From Paenibacillus xylanexedens (GTDB lineage: Bacteria > Bacillota > Bacilli > Paenibacillales > Paenibacillaceae), in contig NZ_VEIO01000001.1 of the NCBI RefSeq assembly GCF_007680605.1, positions 1,927,276-1,991,275 on the forward strand: a stretch of DNA of 64,000 bases. The letters are read 5' to 3'. Numbering within the stretch: position 1 is the stretch's first letter; each line of letters opens with the position of its first letter. This document shows, in pieces, positions 54,167-62,642 of this stretch. The notes under the pieces were generated by a model. That model had not been told where the DNA came from. It ran no database searches and worked only from the letters and a program-made list of their open reading frames with translations. The position numbers and the translations under genes were made by a program.

Positions 54167-55738
54167 TTAAATCTCACATAACATCTTTTCAGTTGGGTTC
54201 CAGCGCCAACTGGATGGATGATTTTTTCCAATAATCAATCCGCCAACCCAGTATTCATTCTCACTCAGGATACTCCAGTCGATTTCACCATTTAACGCCT
54301 GAACGCCCCGTTCCGTCAGCGACATCACAGCATCATGAAATGCCTGATCATGCTCATTAAACATCGGAAAACTTGTGGCTCCTGTCATTCGAATGAGTGC
54401 ATGTGGGCCTTCAGACATCCTTTTCAAATGAGCCCAGTATTCCAGATCACCCATGCCGAGCACATGTAGCTTGTCTCCTACCTTACGAAACAGGTCATGT
54501 GGACGATGAATACCTGCTCTGATGGTTTCCAATGTAGTCTGTTCAATACTACCCAAGCCATTGGTTACGGAAGGCAACCTGGACAGATGCGCCTCGAATG
54601 CGGCTTTTGCAAATGGGAGTTCATTCATTCCGGACTTTAAGTATTCTTGATGCAACCGAATGTCAGATGAGCTGTACGCTTCCCAGAACTGTTTACCAGC
54701 CTGAAGTTCCTGTTTTTCAATGACATGCCAGTTGCCTGACAAACTTCCGATCTGCTTCGGAGTAAGCTGTCCCAGTCCTCTGAAATGCTCTACCTCGGGA
54801 TACGAATCGATGCAAAGGAGATTCAGACGTATATTTTGTAGATCTTGGCCGCTAAAATAATGTAGCAAATAGGATAACATCGTTTGATCATAAAGGTCAT
54901 ACTCGAACCATAACACAATCTCTTTATACTGCTGTAACGAACGAAGCTTCTCGTCTAATGACTCAATCTGCAAATACACCTTCTGGGGTATGCCAAGTTC
55001 CTCCTCCAAAACAACAGCACGATGCTGACGAGCGCTCCTGTCCGCCATAGCTGTAGTTACAGGACCATACGTATACAATTCCCTCCAGACGAGAATGTCT
55101 CCTTGTATACCGCTTTCCCGTAAGCGATTGGCCGCATGATCCCCATTCATAATATGCAACATGCCTTTTCCTCCTTCATGAAGTTCATTGAACACGGATG
55201 CCAGATTTCGTATAGGCAGTGAACGCTTGAGTTTTGTTCGGGCATCAAACAGCCTTTTCTTTAATGCAGATACATTCACATCAAGAAAGTCCGATATTTC
55301 TTTAAGCGTGTAGCCTTGAAAATAAAACAGTTCAACCACAACTTGCAGCGATGATGGCAACTGGGCAATTGAACGACGTAGCGTCTCCTGTAGCTCCTTC
55401 TGGATCGCCTGAGCTTCTGGATTACGGGTCTGATCTTCTTCAAGGAATACTGTCTCTACTTCTTGTATAGGAACCACCGAATGCCGCTTGCGTCTGAGCC
55501 AGCGATAACATTGCCTTTCTACAATGATTTTGAACCACCCCGGAAAAGCTTCCGGCTTCTCCAATTTGAACAGATTAGCGAATGCTTCGGTAAACGCCTC
55601 CTGTACAACATCTTCTGCACCATGTTCATCCTGTAACTGCTGATAGGCCACAGCAAGTGCCATTCCGCGAAAATGCGTCACCAGTTGCTCATAAGCCTCC
55701 GTTTCTCCCTGTATTGCTCCTTCAATCCATGATTTCAA
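54167..55738 (-). CDS. ECF sigma factor fused to a DUF1835 domain
   Basis: A 523-aa protein in two parts. Residues 1-185 are a sigma-70 ECF module: region 2 with DEHGAEDVVQEAFTEAF near 38-55 and region 4 with LPSSLQVVVELFYFQGYTLKEISDFLDVNVSALKKRLF near 125-165. Residues about 195-520 match DUF1835-type proteins, opening LHIMNGDHAANRLRESGI and GDILVWRELYTYGPV. No stop or frameshift separates them. The start is TTG nine bases after AAGGGAG. No anti-sigma gene is adjacent, so the C-terminal domain may control the sigma part. Confidence 0.85.
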   Translation of the reverse strand: MKSWIEGAIQGETEAYEQLVTHFRGMALAVAYQQLQDEHGAEDVVQEAFTEAFANLFKLEKPEAFPGWFKIIVERQCYRWLRRKRHSVVPIQEVETVFLEEDQTRNPEAQAIQKELQETLRRSIAQLPSSLQVVVELFYFQGYTLKEISDFLDVNVSALKKRLFDARTKLKRSLPIRNLASVFNELHEGGKGMLHIMNGDHAANRLRESGIQGDILVWRELYTYGPVTTAMADRSARQHRAVVLEEELGIPQKVYLQIESLDEKLRSLQQYKEIVLWFEYDLYDQTMLSYLLHYFSGQDLQNIRLNLLCIDSYPEVEHFRGLGQLTPKQIGSLSGNWHVIEKQELQAGKQFWEAYSSSDIRLHQEYLKSGMNELPFAKAAFEAHLSRLPSVTNGLGSIEQTTLETIRAGIHRPHDLFRKVGDKLHVLGMGDLEYWAHLKRMSEGPHALIRMTGATSFPMFNEHDQAFHDAVMSLTERGVQALNGEIDWSILSENEYWVGGLIIGKNHPSSWRWNPTEKMLCEI

Positions 55739-55942
55739 TACCGCGGACTCCCTTCATCTGTCGTTCATTGCTGCCTGAACTTGTATATCTATTGCTTCTT
55801 TTGTGTTCTCATATGTAAGTGCCTTGAACTCTTGATTAGGTTACTTTATTTTCGACTACAAATGCAAAAGCCGTCCTGCCTGCAGATGTTCACTGCATTC
55901 AGGACAGCATGGATAGACTTATGTGTCGGTATTAACGAAGGA

Positions 55943-56473
55943 TTAACGTCTGCTTGGCGCTTGCGGATAGTTGCCAACAACGCCCGGATATTGATAAAGC
56001 AGCGGCTCATCAAACGTTGCATAATCGAAGTTCACCATCAGCAACATGATTCTTCTGCCTGTTTTAGGATCACTGATAATGATGTGGTCACGTCCAGCTG
56101 CTTCGATAATCCCTTGGAAAATACGAGCATTCCATTCTTTGTTTCCTTCGTATGTCATGTAGAATGTACCGAATTTACCCAGGTTTAAACGTAAAATATT
56201 TTCAATGTACGATTGCTCAAACTGCGGAGCTGTAGTGGAAACGACCGTTCCTGACGGTGTCATCGGGCTTCCGCTGGATACGAGTGGCGGTACGCTGGTG
56301 GAGCTAGGAGACACCATCCCAGGTGATACCATGCCGGGTGTTGGTGCCATCGACGGCATGCCATTACCGACTTTGTAAGCCGTTCCCTGAACTTGAGAAT
56401 TCGCTTGTGCACCCAATACGGAATTGGCTTGCTGCCCCATAGTTTGGGTTGGTTGATAAGGTGTGTTAATCAC
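55943..56473 (-). CDS. gerQ: Spore coat protein GerQ
   Basis: A 176-aa spore coat protein, cross-linked by transglutaminase in Bacillus and required for CwlJ to function in the coat. The N-terminal half is Gln/Pro/Ser/Met-rich and low in complexity. The conserved C-terminal part (about 85-165) has QSYIENILRLNLGKFGTFYMTYE, DHIIISDPKTGRRIMLLMVNFDY and the EPLLYQYP region. The start is GTG after GGGAGG. It follows cwlJ by 35 bp in the same direction. Confidence 0.93.
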   Translation of the reverse strand: MINTPYQPTQTMGQQANSVLGAQANSQVQGTAYKVGNGMPSMAPTPGMVSPGMVSPSSTSVPPLVSSGSPMTPSGTVVSTTAPQFEQSYIENILRLNLGKFGTFYMTYEGNKEWNARIFQGIIEAAGRDHIIISDPKTGRRIMLLMVNFDYATFDEPLLYQYPGVVGNYPQAPSRR

Positions 56474-56508
56474 GATAATTCCTCCCTGAATATGAAAATG
56501 TTAATCGA

Positions 56509-56931
56509 TTAGTAGACGTCCGGACAGTCTTCCCCAGTTGGACTAAAGAAACAATGCGCCTTGAAACGTCCCGTGTTGGGCTGGTTATACCATGTCGCCG
56601 GACAATCTCCAACCGGTCTGAAAAACCATAACGAGTTGCTCGCCGGCCAGAAACGCTCCCCGTTAATGACCCGTTGTGCGAGCCGAATCTCGGATTGTCT
56701 CGCCCGCTGATAGAAGTATCCCTTCTGCGTGGACTCAAAGCCCCCCGGATTCTGAAAGACCATGCGGTTCATATCACGGATGTTGCCAAAATCCAGGCAG
56801 TCCGCCAGCACACGATTCACGCCAACATTGCCTACCAGCAACATGCCTTGATCCCCATCACCCTCGGCTTCTGCCCGCATTAGTCTCGCCAAAAGCTTGA
56901 CGTCCTCCGAGTTGGTCTTAATTACTGCCAT
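56509..56931 (-). CDS. cwlJ: Spore cortex-lytic hydrolase CwlJ
   Basis: A 140-aa cell-wall hydrolase of the SleB/CwlJ catalytic family that breaks down spore cortex during germination. Motifs are LLARLMRAEAEGDGDQGMLLVG with the catalytic Glu near residue 20, VGNVGVNRV, FGNIRDMNRMVFQNPGGFE near 60 and ATWYNQPNTGRFKAHCFFSP near the C-terminus. It has no signal peptide, as usual for CwlJ. I chose the ATG after GGGAGGG rather than an upstream start. It precedes gerQ. Confidence 0.94.
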   Translation of the reverse strand: MAVIKTNSEDVKLLARLMRAEAEGDGDQGMLLVGNVGVNRVLADCLDFGNIRDMNRMVFQNPGGFESTQKGYFYQRARQSEIRLAQRVINGERFWPASNSLWFFRPVGDCPATWYNQPNTGRFKAHCFFSPTGEDCPDVY

Positions 56932-57022
56932 CGCCTGTTCCCTCCCTTGTAGCAGCTGTTCATCACCGTACATCGTATTGTGCAGGAGCCTATTCGGTGA
57001 CACTATTCCAGATTTTTTCCAC

Positions 57023-57068
57023 AAAAAAAGCCCGGAACCTCACGCGAGGTGAAGTCCCAAAGCCTTTT
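57023..57068 (-). terminator. Intrinsic terminator
   Basis: On the minus strand AAAAAGGC...ACCTCGCGTGAGGT...GGCTTTTTTT forms a hairpin with a long T-run. It ends the unit at 57107-58867. Confidence 0.8.
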
Positions 57069-57106
57069 TCTAACACAAATTAATTTTGCCATGCTCTTGA
57101 ATTTCT

Positions 57107-58867
57107 TTAAGGTTTGGCTTCAATCCAGTAATCATAAGCATGGACCAGATTGCCTTGATATGCTTTGTATTTAGAGAGCAGGTCTGGCAGTTTATTGAGC
57201 TGACTCTCCATTTCCTCGGCTCCTTTTTCGTGAAATGAAATATGTGTGCCTTCAAAATTTTCTTTCATTTCGACGGAAATGAGCAGTCGTTTACCCAATC
57301 GATCCGCAATCTCCATTTCCTGACTTACAACTGCAGCGATCCCGTTGGAGCCTTCTGCAGAGTTACGGAATGCCATTAGAGATACATGATCGAGCGTATC
57401 AATCATAAACTCCGTCACAGAGATATCCTTACCTGGTAGCGGGTAGGTATCCAGCCACACCGCAAGATCTGCACTGGTTTCAAGGTTACTGTCTTTCTTC
57501 GTTTCTTCTTGGAAATAGGCGATGTTCGATGCCCACTCGGTCAGCAGCGTATTCCGGTTAGCCTCCCATTCGGGCAACGTATAAGGCTCGATATCCAGAT
57601 GGATGCCCTCGAACCGCTCGTCCGGTTCCACTTCGGCATTGTAGTTTTTCACATAATCGATCAGTCGTTTGATCCGAGGACGATTTTCCTTTTTGCCCCA
57701 GATCGGATGTCCACCCATCGCATGAACTTCGATTCCCTGAGCTTTCGCTCTTTTTACAAAACTGCGATAACTGGAGTAGCGCTGATCCAGATCAAGCCGT
57801 ACGTATAGCCAGTTAATCTTTTGTTGCTTGGCAAAAGCGAGAATGTGATCCCCGCCATCATCCGTCACTTGTGAGGCCTCCCAGATATAGGTGCCGCGAA
57901 TTTCAGGTGCACTCGCAGGAGGGTTCGCTGGTTTCTCTGGCGGTGTCTGTTCTCCTGGCTCCAGTTCGCCCCAATACGTCAAATCATGTACAGCCGAACC
58001 GGCATAGGACTTATGTTCCCGAAATGCAGTTGCGACCTCTTGGAGCGCATTCTCCAGCTGCGCTGAGCCTTTGCCGGCAAAACTGGTAAACTCTTCACCT
58101 GGCATCGGCTTGGTGTTTACTCCCACGGTAACACTTGTCCCGCTCGCGTCTGCCCACTGCATCTCCTGTTCGATTAAACGAATAATTCCGTTACTTCCTT
58201 GTGCATTATCCCGGTAAGCAAGCAAGGTCACATGGTCTACATTTTGAATAAACCAGTGTGACAATGCTTCGTTATCTGCATCATCAGCTGTGCGATCACC
58301 CTTCACCGTGTATGAATCGAGCCAGAAAGGCAGATCGACATGCACGGCTATTCCGCCATCCTGTTTGGCCTGATTTAAAACCATTTTCATATTACTGATC
58401 CAGGATTGCACTAGTGGTTTGGCATCTTCCTTCCATGCAGGCAACACGTATGGTTTAACATCCAGATGGATTGCATCAAAACGTTCGCTAGCTTCCACAG
58501 CCTGATTGTAATCCTGCACCCAAGAAGTGAATCGAAGCATCGGAGCCTCGCGGCCTTGAACACCCCAGGAAGGATCGCCGCCCAGTGCCTCAATGGAAAC
58601 ACCTTCACGATCCGCTTTGGCAATAAATGCTCGATACACCTCTTTGGAGATGGTCGTGTCTACGTTTACATACAGCCGATTTATCTTATGTTTAGCCGCA
58701 TTTTCCAGCAGCTCATCTCCTGCACTCTTAACAGACTGTGCCTGCCATATCCAGGCTGCCCGTATATCCACATCTTCAGCTGTAGCAGGTGACTTGATCC
58801 CGATCATTATCATTCCTCCGATCAGTAATAACAGCCAAAATACTTTCCGGGACGTTTTCCCGAACAT
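57107..58867 (-). CDS. Secreted protein with two tandem TIM-barrel-like domains
   Basis: A 586-aa exported protein with an N-terminal signal peptide (about 1-30, ending ATAE). Two homologous domains of about 260 aa (about 33-300 and 325-585) are joined by a Pro/Glu linker (GEQTPPEKPANPPAS). Each has RxxWIWxAxxV..., NRLYVNVD / NWLYVRLD, HLDVKPYVLPAW / HLDIEPYTLPEW and ...LLAYRDNAQGSNGI / LMAFRNSAEGSNGI. This resembles glycosidase-like barrels. The first copy has Lys where the second has Glu in the D-x-E-P motif. The precise function is unknown. The start follows GGAGGGAG. Confidence 0.8.
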   Translation of the reverse strand: MFGKTSRKVFWLLLLIGGMIMIGIKSPATAEDVDIRAAWIWQAQSVKSAGDELLENAAKHKINRLYVNVDTTISKEVYRAFIAKADREGVSIEALGGDPSWGVQGREAPMLRFTSWVQDYNQAVEASERFDAIHLDVKPYVLPAWKEDAKPLVQSWISNMKMVLNQAKQDGGIAVHVDLPFWLDSYTVKGDRTADDADNEALSHWFIQNVDHVTLLAYRDNAQGSNGIIRLIEQEMQWADASGTSVTVGVNTKPMPGEEFTSFAGKGSAQLENALQEVATAFREHKSYAGSAVHDLTYWGELEPGEQTPPEKPANPPASAPEIRGTYIWEASQVTDDGGDHILAFAKQQKINWLYVRLDLDQRYSSYRSFVKRAKAQGIEVHAMGGHPIWGKKENRPRIKRLIDYVKNYNAEVEPDERFEGIHLDIEPYTLPEWEANRNTLLTEWASNIAYFQEETKKDSNLETSADLAVWLDTYPLPGKDISVTEFMIDTLDHVSLMAFRNSAEGSNGIAAVVSQEMEIADRLGKRLLISVEMKENFEGTHISFHEKGAEEMESQLNKLPDLLSKYKAYQGNLVHAYDYWIEAKP

Positions 58868-58933
58868 ACACTCCCTCCATTCCTGTTCTGTTGTAAAATC
58901 ACATTCATTATAGCAACCGATTTATCAAAAACA

Positions 58934-58964
58934 AATAAGCCCAAGTGCTTAACTTGGGCTTATT
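58934..58964. terminator. Bidirectional intrinsic terminator
   Basis: AATAAGCCCAAG pairs with CTTGGGCTTATT around seven bases. On the minus strand TGTTTTTG follows, so it can end the SDR gene. Confidence 0.85.
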
Positions 58965-59013
58965 CCAGCTTCGAGGAATATCGAAAGACCGGCTTCGGGG
59001 CAACGTCCCGGTT

Positions 59014-59763
59014 CTAGTCCTCATATATCATTTTTCGGGTCATGCCTCCATCAACTACGAGATTAGTCCCTGTGACAAAGGTATTAGCAGGGTCGGACAA
59101 ATACAGACAGGCCCTTGAAATATCCGATGGCACCCCCACCCGGCCGGATGGATGTTGCTCATGGTCTTCTGCTTTGAGTTTGGACACATCTCCAGTCTCA
59201 ATCCAGCCGGGACTGATACAATTGACCCGAATTTTGTCTTTACCAAGTGAGACTGCCATCGCATGTGTCAGCGCTGTAATTGCACCTTTGGATGCGGCAT
59301 ATGCCTCGCTATTCGGCTCAGACATTCGTGCACGAGTCGAAGCCATATTTACGATGGCACCGCCATGTTCATTTTTTTTCATATGCCGGGCCGCCTCCCG
59401 ACTTGCCAGAAAACAGCTTCTTACATTCGTATTGAGCACATCGTCCCATTCGTCCAGCGTTAGCTCATAGGGCGATTTCCACCTGGACACGCCAGCGTTA
59501 TTCACCAATACATCAACCTGCTTGAACTCTTTCACTGTGGTATCGAATAGCTGCTGAATATCCTGCTCCTTCCGCACATCACACTGCACAAAGATAGCTT
59601 CGCCGCCCTCATTGCGGATAGAAGCCGCTGCCGCCGCTCCCTCGGCTTCCTGAACATCGGCAAGCACGACTTTGGCCCCGGCAACCGCATAAGCTTCGGC
59701 AACACTACGCCCAATTCCCTGGGCCGCTCCCGTGACAACAACAACCTGATCTGTAAATGACAT
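59014..59763 (-). CDS. SDR-family oxidoreductase
   Basis: A classical short-chain dehydrogenase/reductase of 249 aa. The cofactor loop is VVTGAAQGIGRSVAEAY, followed by DVLVNNAGVSRW near residue 83, IVNMASTRARMSEPNSEAYAASKGA near 136-160 with the catalytic Ser and Y-x3-K, and CISPGWIETG near 180. NADP or NAD preference is not clear. The start follows GGAGG with eight-base spacing. It stands alone between terminators, so the substrate is unknown; glucose or 3-oxoacyl reduction are the usual guesses. Confidence 0.88.
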   Translation of the reverse strand: MSFTDQVVVVTGAAQGIGRSVAEAYAVAGAKVVLADVQEAEGAAAAASIRNEGGEAIFVQCDVRKEQDIQQLFDTTVKEFKQVDVLVNNAGVSRWKSPYELTLDEWDDVLNTNVRSCFLASREAARHMKKNEHGGAIVNMASTRARMSEPNSEAYAASKGAITALTHAMAVSLGKDKIRVNCISPGWIETGDVSKLKAEDHEQHPSGRVGVPSDISRACLYLSDPANTFVTGTNLVVDGGMTRKMIYED

Positions 59764-59904
59764 GACCATCTTCCTCCTCTGGTAAGACTCTCTTTTTAAT
59801 TTGATATACTTATTACCTTGTTCACTTCTTACCGATTTCCACTAACTCTATACTTATATACAAACACGTTCGCCCCTTTAAGAAACGCTTGTCCTCGAAT
59901 CCGT

Positions 59905-59936
59905 CAAAAAAAGCTTACGCCATTCGGGCGCAAGCT
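59905..59936 (-). terminator. Intrinsic terminator of the DUF2500 gene
   Basis: On the minus strand AGCTTGCGCC pairs with GGCGTAAGCT (one mismatch), followed by T7. Confidence 0.75.
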
Positions 59937-59955
59937 ACTCCATTTTCAACTTCTT

Positions 59956-60354
59956 TTAACCTCGTAAACGTTCAGTGTACAGACGATTCGTGCGTTCAAA
60001 TCCAATATACCGGGTTCCCTTGAAGGAGAGCCGTCCTTCATCCCCTTCGGCACACATACCGTACTCTTCGCCATTCACTTTGAATTCCAAGCGGTCACCG
60101 CTCTCTACTTCAAAAGTGACGTAATACAACGTTCGTGCGGCATTTGCGGTGCCGGATTCGGAAGGCGCCTGGCTCATCTTTACCCGTCTGCTGGTGATGC
60201 GAGAGTGTACGGTCAGCAGAGGCTCTGCATTGTTGCGCCCCCACCTCCATACTTCTTTGCCCATTGATAACAGCACGATACCCAGAATCAGGACAAATGC
60301 CACCGGAAAGACGGTTCCAAACAAATCAAACATCCAGGATGATTCAATGCCCAT
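59956..60354 (-). CDS. DUF2500 family membrane protein
   Basis: A 132-aa protein with one N-terminal membrane segment (about 8-31, LFGTVFPVAFVLILGIVLLS). The soluble part is beta-rich with ITSRRVKMSQAPSES, RTLYYVTFEVESGDRLEFKV and the C-terminal RLSFKGTRYIGFERT, which matches the DUF2500 pattern. The role is unknown. The start follows GGAGGGGAG. It appears to be a single-gene unit. Confidence 0.85.
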   Translation of the reverse strand: MGIESSWMFDLFGTVFPVAFVLILGIVLLSMGKEVWRWGRNNAEPLLTVHSRITSRRVKMSQAPSESGTANAARTLYYVTFEVESGDRLEFKVNGEEYGMCAEGDEGRLSFKGTRYIGFERTNRLYTERLRG

Positions 60355-60536
60355 GTCTCTCCCCTCCGTTCATACTTCGGACAGCCGGAGTCTTGACCCG
60401 TCTTCTGTAATGTATATGCGGACGAACACGGAACTTGTTAACCTGATGAAATATTTACATCGTATATCGTAGGTGGAGCACCGATTATATTATGAACATA
60501 CTCAGCCATGCTTCAACCGTTTTATAGCACTATTTA

Positions 60537-61148
60537 TTACGCGGATTTATCTAAAGAATCAGGTTTGGGCTCAATCACGATATAAGAGTTGCGGCTGAAA
60601 GGCAACCATGTGTTCCATAACGATTCCAGTTCATTTACGCTTATCTTCCGGTTGTACTGCGCTTCGTCACAATTTCGCTTGAAATCCAGAGACTCTGCCA
60701 GATAAAAATGAGTTTCGTCATACCCGACAACAGGCACAAAGTGCAAAAATCGCCGGTCCGAATGAACCCTGATGAACAGAATGACAGGCACGCCGCGGCT
60801 GATCTGCTTTCTTAACGTAGTGACATTACCACGCAAATACGTGGCAGAGTACCCGAGTTTTTTGAAAAAAACAATGATTGCTTTTGGATAAAAGGTGCCA
60901 TCCAGTAATTTGCGCGGATACCTCCGATAAAGCTCATCTCCTTCGGATTCGGTACCGAAATGTCTTAACACATATGCACTGGAAAAAGCAGCACATTCGA
61001 CGTTCTTCTGTACCTCCGTCCTGTTGGGGGACGAAATGAAATATGTAGTGGGCACTTTGACGCTGTACATGTGATCTTTCTTCGGAAGACTGTAATAGCG
61101 ATAAATTAACCAGATGATTGCCAGCCATATGATGGTGTTGAATATCAT
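60537..61148 (-). CDS. C39-like (papain-fold) peptidase family protein
   Basis: A 203-aa protein with an N-terminal membrane segment (about 3-18). The peptidase-like domain has a Cys in NVECAAFSSAYVLRHFG near residue 50, a His in FLHFVPVVGYDETHFYLAES near 135 and an Asn/Asp position following. This matches the C39-like family of bacteriocin-processing-type folds. Catalytic activity is not certain. The start follows GGAGGAAG and overlaps the stop of the upstream acetyltransferase in ATGA, so the two are coupled. Confidence 0.8.
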   Translation of the reverse strand: MIFNTIIWLAIIWLIYRYYSLPKKDHMYSVKVPTTYFISSPNRTEVQKNVECAAFSSAYVLRHFGTESEGDELYRRYPRKLLDGTFYPKAIIVFFKKLGYSATYLRGNVTTLRKQISRGVPVILFIRVHSDRRFLHFVPVVGYDETHFYLAESLDFKRNCDEAQYNRKISVNELESLWNTWLPFSRNSYIVIEPKPDSLDKSA

Positions 61149-61699
61149 TTCGAACCTTCCTCCTGCCAATCACTGGACAATAAGCTGTACGTCACAATGT
61201 TCTCATAATGATCATATAACCACTGAGCCTGTCTGGATGTGCCCTCGTTTATAAATCCGATCTTCTCAGGGATGGATCTACTTTTGATGTTGTTCTCTGC
61301 GCATTGAATCACAATTCGGTTTAACTTCAGTTCATTAAATAGATATGTACTCAATTTTCGAATAGATGTTGTGATGATGCCCTTCCCTTGAGCCGATTCC
61401 GATAGGAAATATCCGATGCTCGTCGCTTTGTTTTTCCAATCGATGTAATGCAAACCTATCATGCCAACCAATTCTTGGTTATACCATACTCCTGCATCGA
61501 AACCATTTCTTTCTTCGTAGTTACGTATCCATATTTCAATAACAGTATCCAAATCCTCAGGAGATTGTCTTTTATCAACCCACAACAGCCACTCTCTTAG
61601 AATCACTCGGTTCTCATCAATTAAGGAGTATAGTTCATCTCGATCTTGTGATTGTATAACCTTTAACTGAATAGAATCATTGACTTGAAAAGGGAGCAT
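61145..61699 (-). CDS. GNAT acetyltransferase (RimL-like)
   Basis: A 184-aa N-acetyltransferase. The acetyl-CoA region is GYFLSESAQGKGIITTSIRKL near residues 95-115, followed by LNRIVIQCAENNIKSRSIPEKIGF near 125-150, typical of RimJ/RimL-type GNAT enzymes that modify ribosomal proteins or small amines. The gene is more AT-rich than its surroundings. It follows GGAGGGG. It overlaps the C39-like gene downstream. Confidence 0.88.
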   Translation of the reverse strand: MLPFQVNDSIQLKVIQSQDRDELYSLIDENRVILREWLLWVDKRQSPEDLDTVIEIWIRNYEERNGFDAGVWYNQELVGMIGLHYIDWKNKATSIGYFLSESAQGKGIITTSIRKLSTYLFNELKLNRIVIQCAENNIKSRSIPEKIGFINEGTSRQAQWLYDHYENIVTYSLLSSDWQEEGSK

Positions 61700-61787
61700 G
61701 TAACCCCTCCAATCATCCTTCTATGTTACCTTCTGAACGTTTTTTCCATTCAGATATAAGACTAGTCTACCAATTCTTCCTTACCCA

Positions 61788-61980
61788 CTACTCAATCTGT
61801 TTCGTAGCTTCTTCGGAAGACAGGTTCGTTGTATCCACCGTCGGCATCGCCGGGTCAAAGGCTTTATCCGCGTTCTGCAAAGACATCAGATTCAGGCAAA
61901 AGCTTGCGAACAAGCGATGGCACCGCTGTTTTTCCCGTACCGCTCGCACCTGTGATTACAAATAAAGGTAGTTTACTCAT
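61788..61980 (-). pseudogene. Decayed P-loop nucleotide kinase
   Basis: The frame opens MSKLPLFVITGASGTGKTAV with a complete P-loop and reads about 38 codons before it breaks at a stop. From 61862 downward another frame reads LQNADKAFDPAMPTVDTTNL..., which I recognise as the C-terminal end of the same kinase-like family. The middle (about 110 residues expected) is missing and the two parts are out of frame. It lies between two GNAT genes. Confidence 0.75.
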
Positions 61981-62013
61981 TAGAGTATTCATCCCGTTGT
62001 CGTCTTATAAGCT

Positions 62014-62580
62014 CTAATCTCGCTGTGAATCACTAGATTTCCACTCATCGGCCCTTAGGCCGTACATCACTCGATGTAGAAATCTCCCATTCAAAAACTC
62101 GTAATCTCGCAACTCGCCTTCACGTTGAAATCCCAGCTTCTCCGGTATGGCACGACTTCTCTGGTTACCAGTTGCTACACCAATCTCCACTTTATTTAAT
62201 CCAAGTTGCTCAAATGCGTGCTGAATAAGGACCTTAACTGCCTTCGTGATGAGTCCATTCCCCTCATATTCCTGGCCCAGCCAATAACCAATTTCAGCCT
62301 TTCTGTTACCAATGTCAATGTCACAATATCCAATCGAACCTGCCAGTTCGCCTCGAAACCAGATCCCTAACCAGTATCCTTCCTCCTGCGCGTAACGCAG
62401 ACGAGTGCGTTCGATAAAACCCGCTGAATCCTCTTCAGTCAAAGTCATATCAGGAATCCTGAGCCAGGCTCCGAGATGTTCCCGGTTACGATCAATTAAC
62501 CGAAATAACGCTGCAGCGTCATTGGATGTAAACAGCGAAAGATACGCTGTATCTGTTCGGTCTAAGGCATGTTTGAACAT
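62014..62580 (-). CDS. GNAT acetyltransferase (RimJ/RimL-like)
   Basis: A 188-aa N-acetyltransferase resembling the gene at 61145-61699. The acetyl-CoA-binding segment is GYWLGQEYEGNGLITKAVKVL near residues 98-118, then LGLNKVEIGVATGNQRSRAIPEKLGFQREGE. The N-terminal half has LFRLIDRNREHLGAWLR. Targets are likely protein N-termini or amines, not determined here. The start follows GGAGGGG. It is the nearest intact gene downstream of the HD-CHAP fusion. Confidence 0.9.
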   Translation of the reverse strand: MFKHALDRTDTAYLSLFTSNDAAALFRLIDRNREHLGAWLRIPDMTLTEEDSAGFIERTRLRYAQEEGYWLGIWFRGELAGSIGYCDIDIGNRKAEIGYWLGQEYEGNGLITKAVKVLIQHAFEQLGLNKVEIGVATGNQRSRAIPEKLGFQREGELRDYEFLNGRFLHRVMYGLRADEWKSSDSQRD

Positions 62581-62642
62581 AATTACCCCTCCACATATTT
62601 ATTCTACAGCCGCCTTAATCTGCTACCAGCCAGCTTCAAATC

